Counted from the first letter of the stretch, positions 31,850 to 41,299 are shown. The stretch: 64,000 bases of DNA from Rhodospirillales bacterium (GCA_016214125.1 JACRPC010000041.1:62001-126000), one strand, 5' to 3'. The notes: generated by a model not told the origin, from the letters alone. Program-made: numbers and translations.

Positions 31850-31868
31850 TAACGAATTATATTCACTT
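31850..31868 (-). promoter_or_regulatory. operator between unit D and tetR
   Basis: TAACGAA-TTATA-TTCACTT. Over about 29 bp the sequence matches the 21.4-kb site with a single substitution (AATAAYGAATTATATTCACT then TTTGGG). It overlaps the minus-strand -10 box and lies 90 bp before the tetR start, so both the unit and the regulator could be controlled. Confidence 0.68.
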
Positions 31869-31886
31869 TTGGGGTTGCCTTGTCAA
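31856..31886 (-). promoter_or_regulatory. promoter of the rbs/hyu/ligase unit
   Basis: Minus strand: TTGACA (31886-31881), 19 bp, TATAAT (31861-31856). Same boxes and same unusual 19-bp spacing as the promoter at 21423-21453. Confidence 0.6.
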
Positions 31887-31958
31887 CGCCTTTCCATCAT
31901 CCTTGCCTAGACGGGGCCCTCGGGGGTAAAAAAACAGCGCTCCGGCAAAGGAATATCG

Positions 31959-32585
31959 ATGGCGCAGATCAAGAAGGAAGCGGTCCGAAAGGCAATCCTG
32001 GAAAGCGCCCGGCGCCATTTCATGCAGCGCGGCTATTCCCGAACCACCCTGGCCCAGATCGCCAAGGGCGCCAAAGTTACCATCTCGAACATCTACAACT
32101 ACTTCAACTCGAAACTCGAGATCATCTACGCCCTTTACGAACCCTGGCTGCTCGAGCGCCTTGAAAAACTGGAACGCGAACTGCCGCCCCTGGCCACCCC
32201 GCGCCAAAAGCTGCGCCAGGTGATCCTGGCGGTGTTGCGCGATATCCCGACCGATCAGAACGGCTTCGCCAACAACGTGCTGCAGGCGATCTCGACGCGC
32301 GACGCCGACGAAGCCTATTCCCGCGATCTGCTGCTGAAATCCGAGGCCCTGGTTTCCGCCATCCTGGCCCGCATCCTGCCCGGCGACCGCCTGTGGCTGA
32401 TCGAGGACGATCGCTTTTCCCATCTCCTGTTCATGGCCTTCGACGGCTTCGCGGTGAATTACAAGCTGAACGGCCCATCGCGGCGCGTCGAAGCGATCGC
32501 CGACCTGATGTGCGACCTCGTCCTCGGCCCGGCGCCCGATTTGACCGGCGTGCCGGTGGGCGCCGAGATCGAGGGCATTACTTGA
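31959..32585 (+). CDS. TetR-family transcriptional regulator
   Basis: It has 208 residues. N-terminal helix-turn-helix (about 10-55): ILESARRHFMQRGYSRTTLA and QIAKGAKVTISNIYNYFNSK are standard TetR features; the rest is a variable ligand-binding helical domain, rich in hydrophobic residues (about 60-190). ATG 31959 has AAAGGA upstream. It is divergent from unit D and the only DNA-binding regulator within the island, so it is the best candidate to bind the 19-bp operators at 8401, 21417 and 31850, including its own promoter region. The inducer may be a pathway acid or CoA thioester. Confidence 0.92.
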   Translation: MAQIKKEAVRKAILESARRHFMQRGYSRTTLAQIAKGAKVTISNIYNYFNSKLEIIYALYEPWLLERLEKLERELPPLATPRQKLRQVILAVLRDIPTDQNGFANNVLQAISTRDADEAYSRDLLLKSEALVSAILARILPGDRLWLIEDDRFSHLLFMAFDGFAVNYKLNGPSRRVEAIADLMCDLVLGPAPDLTGVPVGAEIEGIT

Positions 32586-32823
32586 TTCCGAGAATCGCTT
32601 CCGCCTCGGTGAGCTTGGCCATCGATTCCGCGTGCTTGCCGGCGTTGTGAAGGGCTTCGCCCTCATTGCGCAGGGCCTTGGCCTTCGTGGCCTTGTCGGC
32701 CATGGTCATGGGATTGGCGGCCAGATAATCGTCGATCGCCTTGACATGTTTGGGGCAGGAACTGGCGAAAGCGGGACTGGCGGCCATGAGCAGCGCCGCC
32801 GCCGCAAGGGCAAACCGATTCAT
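32578..32823 (-). CDS. small secreted protein (81 aa) with CPKHVKA motif
   Basis: It has 81 residues from ATG 32823 with ribosome site GGAGG; a longer frame to 32871 has no such site. Signal peptide 1-20 (ending AFASS) then CPKHVKAIDDYLAANPMTMA and a charged, helical remainder with an ALHNAGKHAESMAKLTEAEA repeat-like stretch resembling one TPR hairpin. The CPxHVKA element is shared with the 46-aa peptide at 3477-3617. Function unknown. Its 3' end overlaps that of the convergent tetR by 8 bp. Confidence 0.75.
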   Translation of the reverse strand: MNRFALAAAALLMAASPAFASSCPKHVKAIDDYLAANPMTMADKATKAKALRNEGEALHNAGKHAESMAKLTEAEAILGIK

Positions 32824-32913
32824 GAATAACCTCCTCCGGGTTGTGGATTCGAGGCGCGATCGCCTCACCAACCGGAGATGGGGACGACCCTCCCCCTTGT
32901 TAAGGGGGCGGCG

Positions 32914-35217
32914 TTAGGAGGGCGGCACCTCCTGGTCCATCCGCCAGGCGTTCAAGGCCAAGAGCGAGGTATCGACGAGATCGGTCAGGGCATCGGTTTG
33001 CTCCCCCAGGCCGTCGGTCGCCCCCGTCTTGGCCTGCCGTTCAATTTCCTTGGCCAAATTGGTGAGCGCCGCCAGCCCGAAACTGCCGGCGGTGCCTTTG
33101 AAGTCGTGGGCAAAATTGGCGACCGCCGCCCAATCGCGCGACCGCGCCGCCTGCGAGAGCAAGGCCGCCAGTTCCCGCCAATGGGGCGGTAGGCGGCGAA
33201 GCCCTTCGTCGAAGGTTTCCGGCCCCAGGGATTCGTAGAGTTCGGCGACCAGCTCCTGGTCGAGAATGGCGCCCTCCGACCGCTGGGGCGGCGCCACAGT
33301 CATCGGCCAAAACGTCGATTGGCCGACCGCCTGGGCCAGCGCCTGCACCAGCCGCTGGGGAACGATCGGTTTGCCGACGAAACCGTTCATGCCCGCCTCG
33401 AGATACTCGCGGATGGTGGCCTCGCCGTCATTGGCGGTCAGGGCGATGATCGGAATCTGAGCCTTGGCGGCATCGGGCATGGCGCGGATGCGTTTGGTTG
33501 CCTCGATGCCGTCCATCACCGGCATCCAGCCATCCATCAGGATCACGTCGTAGCTGTTGGCCTGAACGGCCCTTAAGGCCGCCTGGCCGTTGCCGGCGAG
33601 ATTGGGGCGATGGCCGAAGCGGCGCAGAAGGCCGACGATGACCTGCTGGTTGATCGGATTGTCCTCGACCACCAGAATGCGCAAGGAGGGCAGCGGCGCG
33701 GTTTGAGCCTCTTCATCGGCCAAGGGCACCGACGCCTTGCCATGGTCGAAGGCGATGGTGAAGGAAAAGGTGCTGCCCTTGCCGCGCTCGCCATCGACCT
33801 CGATCTTCGACCCCATGGCGTCAAGCAGCCGGGAGGTGATCGCCAGACCGAGCCCAGTGCCGCCGAAGCGCCGGGCGATCGAGGGGTCGGCCTGAACGAA
33901 TTCGCTGAACAGACGGGCGCGGTCGTGGGGGTTGATGCCGATGCCGGTATCGATCACCGAGAATTTGAGCCGGATGGAATCGTCGTCGGCCTCGACATAC
34001 TCGACGGTGACGACCACCGAACCCTTTTCAGTGAACTTGACGGCGTTGCTGATCAGATTGAGCAGCACCTGGCGCAGGCGCGCCGGATCGCCGACCACGC
34101 GCCTCGGCAGATCGGGGTCGAACATCAGGCGCAGCGACAGGCCTTTTTCCTCGGCAGTCGGCGTCATCAACAGGAACAGATCGTCGACCAACTCACGCGG
34201 ATCGAAGGCGAGGCGTTCAAGTTCGATGCGCCCCGATTCGAGCCGCGACAGATCGAGGATGCCGTTCAACAGCCCCATCAGCGCGTCACCGGAACGATGG
34301 ATCACCTCGGCACAGGCGCGCTGATGCTGGTCAAGCTCGGTGTCGAGCAGCAGGCGGGCCATGCCGATCAGGCCGTTCAAAGGCGTACGGATTTCGTGGC
34401 TCATCACCGCCAGGAAATGCGTCTTGGCCTGGGCGGCCTCGTCCGCCTTCTGCTCGGCCTCCTTGCGCCGGGTGATGTCGGTCACCGTCGACAGCAGGCA
34501 GGGCTCGTCGCCATAGGCGAAGGGGATGCAGGAGATCAGGGCCCAGAATTCGCTGCCGTCGAAGCGGCGGAAGCGGGTTTCAAAATCGGTGACGAAGCCC
34601 TGCGCTTTCAGGATGGCGATCATCCGTTGCCGGTCGAGCGGATCGACGTAATGATCGACGGCCGGCTGGCCCGCGATGGTCTCGAACGGCCCCCCATACA
34701 TGGCGATGGCGCGCGGATTGCCGTAGCGCACGGCGCTGGTCGCCACGCTGGTGATGACGAAGGGCACCGGCGCCTTGTCGAGCATCGATTCCAACTGGGC
34801 CCGCGTGTCGCGCAGGCTCGCCAGGGCGGCGTGGCGTTCCGAGATGTCCTCGATGATCCAGGTGCTGCCCTGGTCGGTTCGTTTGGGATCGATGGCGCGG
34901 CCGGTGATGCGGCACCAGATGAGCGTGCCGTCCTTGCGCTTCATCGTCCGCTCGGCAACATAGACTTTGCCGGCGGCCAGCAGGGGATAGGCCTGGGCGC
35001 CGAACGCCTGGTAGCTCTCCCGATCAGGGTAAAGACTTTGCGTGGTCTTGCCGATCAGACTGGCCCCGGAATGACCGAACATCGTCGCCATCGCCGGGTT
35101 GAGCCAGACGAAGCGCCGGTCCTTGAGATAGGCGACCCCGATCGGCAGATGTTCGAGGATCGTGCGGTTGACGCTGGGTTTCAGGGGGGGCGCGGCGGAC
35201 GCCTTGCGGGCGGGCAT
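32914..35217 (-). CDS. hybrid sensor histidine kinase (PAS-PAS-HisKA-HATPase-REC-Hpt)
   Basis: It has 767 residues, cytoplasmic (no membrane segment seen). Two PAS domains (about 15-130 and 140-255), HisKA with phospho-acceptor His in [17 protein letters not shown] (about 278-290), HATPase_c with [19 protein letters not shown] and GGTGLGLAI, receiver domain with [10 protein letters not shown] and phospho-acceptor Asp in [13 protein letters not shown], and C-terminal Hpt domain with [13 protein letters not shown]. All phosphorelay residues (His-Asp-His) are present, so it can pass phosphate to a separate regulator. The single-domain receiver encoded 5 bp upstream on the same strand is a likely partner. 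Confidence 0.92.
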   Translation of the reverse strand: MPARKASAAPPLKPSVNRTILEHLPIGVAYLKDRRFVWLNPAMATMFGHSGASLIGKTTQSLYPDRESYQAFGAQAYPLLAAGKVYVAERTMKRKDGTLIWCRITGRAIDPKRTDQGSTWIIEDISERHAALASLRDTRAQLESMLDKAPVPFVITSVATSAVRYGNPRAIAMYGGPFETIAGQPAVDHYVDPLDRQRMIAILKAQGFVTDFETRFRRFDGSEFWALISCIPFAYGDEPCLLSTVTDITRRKEAEQKADEAAQAKTHFLAVMSHEIRTPLNGLIGMARLLLDTELDQHQRACAEVIHRSGDALMGLLNGILDLSRLESGRIELERLAFDPRELVDDLFLLMTPTAEEKGLSLRLMFDPDLPRRVVGDPARLRQVLLNLISNAVKFTEKGSVVVTVEYVEADDDSIRLKFSVIDTGIGINPHDRARLFSEFVQADPSIARRFGGTGLGLAITSRLLDAMGSKIEVDGERGKGSTFSFTIAFDHGKASVPLADEEAQTAPLPSLRILVVEDNPINQQVIVGLLRRFGHRPNLAGNGQAALRAVQANSYDVILMDGWMPVMDGIEATKRIRAMPDAAKAQIPIIALTANDGEATIREYLEAGMNGFVGKPIVPQRLVQALAQAVGQSTFWPMTVAPPQRSEGAILDQELVAELYESLGPETFDEGLRRLPPHWRELAALLSQAARSRDWAAVANFAHDFKGTAGSFGLAALTNLAKEIERQAKTGATDGLGEQTDALTDLVDTSLLALNAWRMDQEVPPS

Positions 35218-35221
35218 CGAA

Positions 35222-35650
35222 TCACGACCGGCCGGGATAGCGGGTGAGCAGGCGGGTCAGGCGCTCCTGCAGGTTCTTGGCCGACAGGGGCTTGCTCACG
35301 AAATCGCGAACCACGCCGGCCTCGCGCGCCGCCTGCACGTTCTCGGGCGTCGAGTGGCCGGTGACCATGACGACGATGATGTTGGCGTTCTTGTTGGCTT
35401 GGTCGTTGCGCAGCATCTGGGCAAACCAGATGCCGTTGATCGGCTCCATATTGATGTCGACCAGGGCGACGTCGATGGGAAATTTGTGCAGAACCTGGAT
35501 GGCGTCGGCGCCGTTGGCGGCCTCGTGAAAGGTTTGGACCCCGAAACGGGTGAGCACCGACCGCAACAGCCAACGAAATTCGGCATTGTCGTCGGCCAAA
35601 AGAAACGAATAGCGCGCCCAGGAAAACGGTTTGACGGAGGTCTCGGCCAT
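35222..35650 (-). CDS. single-domain response regulator (CheY-like)
   Basis: It has 142 residues comprising one receiver domain: acidic pair in FLLADDNAEF (about 20-21), phospho-acceptor Asp in VALVDINMEPINGI, switch residue in VVMVTGHST and Lys in DFVSKPLS. No output domain, so it acts by protein contact or phosphotransfer. It lies immediately upstream of, and probably in an operon with, the hybrid kinase gene (4-bp gap), whose Hpt domain may phosphorylate it. Confidence 0.9.
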   Translation of the reverse strand: MAETSVKPFSWARYSFLLADDNAEFRWLLRSVLTRFGVQTFHEAANGADAIQVLHKFPIDVALVDINMEPINGIWFAQMLRNDQANKNANIIVVMVTGHSTPENVQAAREAGVVRDFVSKPLSAKNLQERLTRLLTRYPGRS

Positions 35651-35727
35651 TATGATTCCGTCGAATGTTGTATACTTCGTGCCATTCTATCCGAAGGCAC
35701 GAACCACTACCACCGGATTTCACCCGC

Positions 35728-37050
35728 ATGGCTCCCCTGACCTGGATCAGCGAGGCCTTTACCGAAGCCCTGGCGGCATCGGCCGCCGGCGATTGGGACA
35801 AGGTCGCCAAGCTTTGCCGACCGATCCTGGCCGCGCTTCCGGTGCATGCCGGCGCCTTAAGCCTGTTGGGGAGCGCCCGGCTGGCCCAGGGCGAACCGGC
35901 CGAGGCGGCGTCTTATCTGGAAGAAGCGGTGCGGATCGATCCCGCAATGTTCGCCGCCTGGCTCGATTGGGCGCGGGCGCTGCAAAGCGTGGGAGAGCGC
36001 GAGCGGGCGGGCGCCGTCTTGGCCGAAGCGGGTGCCCACGCCCCCCGCGAAGCGGGCGCGCTGACCACGCTCGCCAACCGTTTGCAGGACGCCGGACGAT
36101 TCGAAGCGGCGCTCGATCGGTACCAGCAGGCGGCGGCGATCGACCCCGGCAACGCCGTCGCCCAACACAATCTTGGCCTGGCGCTGCTGCTGGAAGGCCG
36201 CTACCGGGAAGGCTGGCCGCATTACGCCTGGCGCTGGCAGGTGGCCGGCCTGCCCCTTGAGCGCACCGATGTTCCCGTCCCCGCCTGGTCGGGCGAGCCT
36301 TTGGACGGGCTCTCCCTGCTCCTGTGGGCCGAGCAGGGTTTGGGCGATACCCTTCAATTCTGCCGCCTGATTCCCCGCTTGGCCGATCAAGGGGCGCGGG
36401 TGCATCTGCTGGCGCCGCGCTCGCTGCACCCGCTTCTCGCCTCGCTCGAAGGCCTGGCTGGGCTCCATGCCGAGGGCGACCCCCTCCCCGCCTTCGATCG
36501 TCATCTTCCCCTGCTCGCCCTGCCCGGCCGCCTCGACCTTGGCGCCGAGGCGATGGCGGCCGAGACTCCCTATCTGGCGGCGCCGCGCGCCAAGATCGAG
36601 GCCTGGCGCGAAAGGCTGGGAACCGGCTGGATCGGGCTGTGCTGGCGGGGCAATCCGCATCACCGGGGCGACGCCACCCGCTCGTTGGCAATTGAAAGCG
36701 TGCGCCCGCTGGCCGAGCACAAGCTGGTCTCGCTGCAGATTGATGCCGCGCCCGACGAGATCGCCGTCTTGGGCCTGTTCGATGCGGCGCCGATGATCAC
36801 CGATTGGTCGGACACCGCCGCCCTGGTCGAGACGCTCGATCTGGTGATCACCGTCGACACCTCGGTGGCGCATTTGGCCGGGGCGCTGGGCCGGCCGGTC
36901 TGGACGCTCTTGCCCTTCGTGCCCGATTGGCGCTGGGGGCGGGCCGGCGCACGGACGCCCTGGTACCCCTCGATGCGCCTGTTTCGCCAGCCGGAGCCCG
37001 GCGACTGGTCACGCGTGATCGACGCCGTGCTGAGGGCGCTCGACGATTAG
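35728..37050 (+). CDS. TPR-repeat protein with glycosyltransferase-like C-terminal domain
   Basis: It has 440 residues from ATG 35728 (MAPLTWIS); the open frame begins at ATG 35665, 21 codons earlier, and neither has a strong ribosome site. The N-terminal 165 residues hold about four TPR units (RIDPAMFAAWLDWARALQSV, AIDPGNAVAQHNLGLALLLE). The C-terminal half (about 190-440) has LLWAEQGLGDTLQFCRLIP, IGLCWRGNPHHRGDATRSLA and VDTSVAHLAGALGRPVWTLL, the pattern of GT-B/GT9-like domains in TPR proteins of this group. Donor and acceptor unknown. Its stop overlaps that of the convergent RND gene by 4 bp. Confidence 0.8.
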   Translation: MAPLTWISEAFTEALAASAAGDWDKVAKLCRPILAALPVHAGALSLLGSARLAQGEPAEAASYLEEAVRIDPAMFAAWLDWARALQSVGERERAGAVLAEAGAHAPREAGALTTLANRLQDAGRFEAALDRYQQAAAIDPGNAVAQHNLGLALLLEGRYREGWPHYAWRWQVAGLPLERTDVPVPAWSGEPLDGLSLLLWAEQGLGDTLQFCRLIPRLADQGARVHLLAPRSLHPLLASLEGLAGLHAEGDPLPAFDRHLPLLALPGRLDLGAEAMAAETPYLAAPRAKIEAWRERLGTGWIGLCWRGNPHHRGDATRSLAIESVRPLAEHKLVSLQIDAAPDEIAVLGLFDAAPMITDWSDTAALVETLDLVITVDTSVAHLAGALGRPVWTLLPFVPDWRWGRAGARTPWYPSMRLFRQPEPGDWSRVIDAVLRALDD

Positions 37051-40000
37051 GCGGCGTGGGCCGCCGGAGCCGCCGGCTCGTCGGCCACCGCCGGTTTGCG
37101 GGTACGGGCCAGCAGCGTGTAGGCGGTGGGCACGACGAAGAGAGTGAGCAGCGTGCCCAAGGCGATGCCGCCGACGATCACCCAGCCGATCGGCTGGCGG
37201 CTTTCCGCGCCCGCCCCTTGCGCGAAGGCCAGCGGCGCCGCGCCCAGCACCATGGCGCCGGTGGTCATCAGGATCGGACGCAGCCGGAGCGTTGCCGCCT
37301 CGATCACCGCCTCGCGCTTGCGCCGTCCCTGATCCTGGAGCTGATTGGCGAATTCGACGATCAGGATGCCGTGCTTGGTGATCAGCCCGACCAGCGTCAC
37401 CAGGCCGATCTGGCTGTAGACGTTGAGCGTGCCGCCGCTGAGCTTCAAGGCCAAGAGCGCCCCGGTCATCGACAACGGCACGGTCAGCATGATGATGAAG
37501 GGGTCGATGAAGCTTTCGAATTGCGCCGCCAGCACCAGATAGATGAAGAACAGCGCCAGCACGAAGGTAAGCATCAGATCGGCGCGCGAGGTCTTGAATT
37601 CACGCGACTGGCCGTTGAAATCATACTGGGCCGAGGCCGACAAGGTGCGCGCCGCGATCTCTTCCAGGATGGTCAGCGTCTCGCCCAGGGCGTAGCCGGG
37701 CGCCACGTTGGCGGAAATCGTCGCCGCCCGCATCTGGTTGAAGTGATTCAATTCGCGCGGCGCCACGGTTTCCTCGATCGACACCAGATTGGAAAGCTGG
37801 ATCATCCGATCGCCCTTGCCGCGCACATAGATCGCCGAAAGGTCGTCGGGATTGCGCCGCTCGGCATCGCCGATCTGGACGATGACGTCGTACTGCTCGC
37901 CCTCGCGCTTGAAGCGGGTCACCTGTCGGCCGCCCAGCATGGTCTCCAGAGTGCGGCCCACCGCCTCGACCGAGGCGCCGACATCGGCCACCTTCTCGCG
38001 GTTGACGTTCACCCGAAGCTGCGGCTTGTTGAGACGCAAATCGGAATCGAGCGCCATGAAGGCCGGATGCTTGGCGGCCTCGGCCATCAGGGCGCCGACG
38101 ATGCGGCTCAGTTCCTCGTAGCCCTGCGAGGTTTGGACGACGAACTGGATCGGCTTGTCGCTGGCGCGCTGGCCGAAAGCCGGCGGGTTGATGGCGAAGG
38201 CGAGCACGCCCGGAATGGCGAACAGCTTGGGCGTGATCTCCTGGACGATCGCCTGCTGCTTGCGCGAGCGCTGGCTCCAATCCTTCAGGCGGGTGAAGGA
38301 AATCGCTTGCGACACCACCGGCACTCCGGCGATCGCCATGTAAGCCTCGGTCTCCGGAATGGCGGCGAAATACTGCTCCATGCGCCGCAGATAGGTGTCG
38401 GTGTAGGCGATGGTCGAGCCCTCGGGCGCGATGGCGATCGAGAGGAAGGCGCCGCGATCCTCGGTCGGCGCCAGCTCGGCCTTCAATTCCTTGATCAGCA
38501 GGTAGGAGGCGCCCGCCACCATCAGTCCCAGGGTGACGATCGCCGGCCGGAAGCCCAGCGAAAGCGAAAGAGCGCGCCGATAGCCAGCGGTCAAAGCCTC
38601 CAGAAAGCGCTCGATGGCGTTGTAGAGGGCGCTGTGCCGCTTCTGATGGCGCAGCATGCGCGAGCACATCATCGGCGTCAGCGTCAGGGCGACGAAGCCC
38701 GAGACCAGCACCGCGCCGGCCAGGGTGAGCGCGAATTCGGTGAACAGCCGGCCGGTCCGCCCGGTCATGAAGCCGATCGGCACATAGACGGCGGCCAAGG
38801 TCACGGTCATCGCCAGAACGGCGAAGGCGATCTCGCGGCTGCCCTGGATGGCGGCCTTGACGGGCGGAATCCCCTCTTCGATATGGCGATAGATGTTTTC
38901 CAGCATGACGATGGCGTCGTCGACCACCAGCCCGATCGCCAGCACCATCGACAGAAGCGTCAAGGTGTTGATGGAGAAATTGAAGGCGTACATGAGGACG
39001 GCGGCGCCGACCAGCGACACCGGAATGGTAACCAACGGAATCAGGGTGGCGCGTAGCGTGCGCAGGAAGAAGAAGATCACCAGCATCACCAGCCCCACCG
39101 CCTCGGCGATGGTGCGGAAGACGTTGTCAATCGAACGGTCGATGAAGATGGTGGAATCGTAGCCGATCACCACCTTCATGCCCTCGGGCACTCCGGCCTC
39201 GATGGACGGAATGGCGGCGCGAATCGCCTTGGCGACTTCGAGCGGGTTGGCGGTCGATTGCTTGACCACCCCCATCGCCACCGAACTGTTGCCCATGAAA
39301 CGGGCGACCCGGCGCTCGTCGGCCGAGCCCAACTCGACCTTGCCGACATCGCGGATGCGTACCATATAGCCGCCGATCTCGCCCAGAATGACGGCGCCGA
39401 ACTGTTCGGGCGTCTGCAGGTCGGTTTCCGACAGCACGGTGAATTCGCGCTTCTGGCTTTCGATCCGCCCGGCCGGGATTTCCACGTTCTGGCGCTTGAG
39501 CGCGGCCTCAACGTCCTGCGGCGTCAGGCGGTAGGCCGCCAGGCGGGCGCGATCGAGCCAGATGCGCATGGCGTAGCGTCGCTGGCCGTAGATGATGACG
39601 TCGGCGACGCCGGTCAGGCTTTGCAGCCGGTCCTTGACGTAACGATCGGCGAAATCGCTGATGAACAGCGGATCGTGGCGGTCCGACGAAAAGGAAAGAT
39701 AGAGGATCGGGGTGGCGTCGGCCTCGACCTTGGCGATGATCGGCTCGTCGATGCCCTCGGGCAAGCGGCCGCGCACCCGGCCGGTGCGGTCGCGCACGTC
39801 GCTGGCCGCCGATTCCGGATCGCGGTTGGAGCGGAAGCGCACGGTGATCTGGCTCAGCTCCGGGCGGCTGATCGAGGTCAGCACGTCGACACCCTCGATC
39901 CCCGACAGAGAATCCTCGAGCACGCGGGTGACCTGGGTCTCGATGATCTCGGAGCTGGCGCCCAGATATTTGGTCTCGACCGTCACCACCGGTTCGTCGA

Positions 40001-40118
40001 TGTTGGGGTATTCGCGGATGGTCAGGCGCTGGATGGCCATCAGGCCAAGCAAAGCCAGCAGCAGGCTCATCACGGAGGCCAGCACCGGGCGGCGGATACA
40101 AAGCTCGGGCAAACGCAT
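37047..40118 (-). CDS. RND efflux transporter, HAE1/AcrB-MexF-like inner-membrane pump
   Basis: It has 1023 residues, 12 predicted membrane segments. N-terminal LCIRRPVLASVMSLLLALLG, the large periplasmic loops after TM1 and TM7, and TM4 with the proton-relay motif IGLVVDDAIVMLENI (Asp-Asp pair) are RND hallmarks. TM10 has a Lys in the GLITKHGILIVEFANQ segment. It exports hydrophobic or amphiphilic compounds using the proton gradient. The fusion-protein gene lies 5 bp upstream; no outer-membrane channel gene is adjacent. Confidence 0.93.
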   Translation of the reverse strand: MRLPELCIRRPVLASVMSLLLALLGLMAIQRLTIREYPNIDEPVVTVETKYLGASSEIIETQVTRVLEDSLSGIEGVDVLTSISRPELSQITVRFRSNRDPESAASDVRDRTGRVRGRLPEGIDEPIIAKVEADATPILYLSFSSDRHDPLFISDFADRYVKDRLQSLTGVADVIIYGQRRYAMRIWLDRARLAAYRLTPQDVEAALKRQNVEIPAGRIESQKREFTVLSETDLQTPEQFGAVILGEIGGYMVRIRDVGKVELGSADERRVARFMGNSSVAMGVVKQSTANPLEVAKAIRAAIPSIEAGVPEGMKVVIGYDSTIFIDRSIDNVFRTIAEAVGLVMLVIFFFLRTLRATLIPLVTIPVSLVGAAVLMYAFNFSINTLTLLSMVLAIGLVVDDAIVMLENIYRHIEEGIPPVKAAIQGSREIAFAVLAMTVTLAAVYVPIGFMTGRTGRLFTEFALTLAGAVLVSGFVALTLTPMMCSRMLRHQKRHSALYNAIERFLEALTAGYRRALSLSLGFRPAIVTLGLMVAGASYLLIKELKAELAPTEDRGAFLSIAIAPEGSTIAYTDTYLRRMEQYFAAIPETEAYMAIAGVPVVSQAISFTRLKDWSQRSRKQQAIVQEITPKLFAIPGVLAFAINPPAFGQRASDKPIQFVVQTSQGYEELSRIVGALMAEAAKHPAFMALDSDLRLNKPQLRVNVNREKVADVGASVEAVGRTLETMLGGRQVTRFKREGEQYDVIVQIGDAERRNPDDLSAIYVRGKGDRMIQLSNLVSIEETVAPRELNHFNQMRAATISANVAPGYALGETLTILEEIAARTLSASAQYDFNGQSREFKTSRADLMLTFVLALFFIYLVLAAQFESFIDPFIIMLTVPLSMTGALLALKLSGGTLNVYSQIGLVTLVGLITKHGILIVEFANQLQDQGRRKREAVIEAATLRLRPILMTTGAMVLGAAPLAFAQGAGAESRQPIGWVIVGGIALGTLLTLFVVPTAYTLLARTRKPAVADEPAAPAAHAA

Positions 40119-40123
40119 GGGCG

Positions 40124-41299
40124 CTAGCTTCCCGGCTTGGGCGGATTGGCGGGCGAATTGGCGGGCGGGCCGCCCGGTGGCATGACACTGACCGGCGCCC
40201 CCTCGCGCACCTTCATGTGCCCGGCGGTGATCACCTGGTCGCCCGCCTTCAGGCCTTCGAGGATTTCCACCTTCCCCTCGCGGCGCAGGCCGGTGCGAAC
40301 CGGCGCCGCCACCACCTTGCCCTCGACCACCTTGTAGATCAGAAGCTGGGAGCCCCTGGAAATCAAAGCCTCCTCGGGTGCCAGGAGCGCGTCGTCGGAT
40401 CGTGAAACCACCAGCCCGACCCGAACGAACAGGCCCGGGCGCAGGATCGCTCCCTCGTTGGGCAATCGTGCCCGCACCGCCACCGAGCGGCCGTTGGGAT
40501 CGATCTTGGGATCGATGGCGTAAACCTCGCCCTGGAAAGTGCGGCCGGGAAAGGCGTCGGCGGTGACGTTCAGCTTCTGACCGTCCGACAGGGTGGACAG
40601 CGCCATTTCCGGCACCTGAAACTCGACCTTGATGGGATCGATGCTTTCCAGATTGACGATGTCGAGCCCCGGCGTGACATAGGCGCCGACGCTGACCTTG
40701 CGCAAGCCCACCACCCCATCGAACGGCGCCACCATCACCGTTTTCTCCAGATTGGTCTTGGCCTGTTCGAGCCGGGCCTGATCGACCCGAAGCTTGGAAA
40801 CGCCCTCGTCCTTGGCGCGCTCGGTGCCGGCCCCCTGGGCGTAGAGCTTTACCGCCCGATCGTTGTTGGCGCGGCTCAATTCCAGGCTGGCGCGGGCCTG
40901 CTCAAGCTCGGCGACATAGCTGGAATCGTCTAGCTTGACCAGCACCTGGCCCTTCTTGACCTTCTGCCCTTCCTCGAAGGACAGGCGGACGATGCGTCCG
41001 GCAAGTTCGGGACGGATCATCACCGACTCATTCGACATCAGGGTGCCGACGGCGGTGACTTCGCGCAGGATTTGCCCGGTCGCCACCGTGACCGCCTCAA
41101 CCGGCGGTCCCTTGGGCGGGCCGGCCTGCGGACCGCCCGGCGAAGCCGGGGCCGGCGGTGCGGCCGGCGCCGGACTGGCGCCCTTGCCGGGACCGCCAAC
41201 CGTCGAGACCAAGGACGGACCGGAAAAATACCACCAGGTTGCCAGGCCGCCGGCCAGGACGATCAGCACGGCCAGGATCGACCGGGTCTTATGCACCAT
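40124..41299 (-). CDS. RND efflux periplasmic adaptor (membrane fusion protein)
   Basis: It has 391 residues from ATG 41299 (MVHKTRSILAVLIV, a membrane anchor); the frame to 41443 upstream is untranslated. A Pro/Ala/Gly-rich linker (about 32-66) is followed by the split biotinyl-lipoyl domain (AGRIVRLSFEEGQKVKKGQV and TVMVAPFDGVVGLRKVSVG) with a short coiled coil between, then beta-barrel and membrane-proximal domains ending in a Pro/Asn/Gly tail (GGPPANSPANPPKPGS). Bridges the pump encoded downstream to an outer-membrane channel. Confidence 0.92.
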   Translation of the reverse strand: MVHKTRSILAVLIVLAGGLATWWYFSGPSLVSTVGGPGKGASPAPAAPPAPASPGGPQAGPPKGPPVEAVTVATGQILREVTAVGTLMSNESVMIRPELAGRIVRLSFEEGQKVKKGQVLVKLDDSSYVAELEQARASLELSRANNDRAVKLYAQGAGTERAKDEGVSKLRVDQARLEQAKTNLEKTVMVAPFDGVVGLRKVSVGAYVTPGLDIVNLESIDPIKVEFQVPEMALSTLSDGQKLNVTADAFPGRTFQGEVYAIDPKIDPNGRSVAVRARLPNEGAILRPGLFVRVGLVVSRSDDALLAPEEALISRGSQLLIYKVVEGKVVAAPVRTGLRREGKVEILEGLKAGDQVITAGHMKVREGAPVSVMPPGGPPANSPANPPKPGS

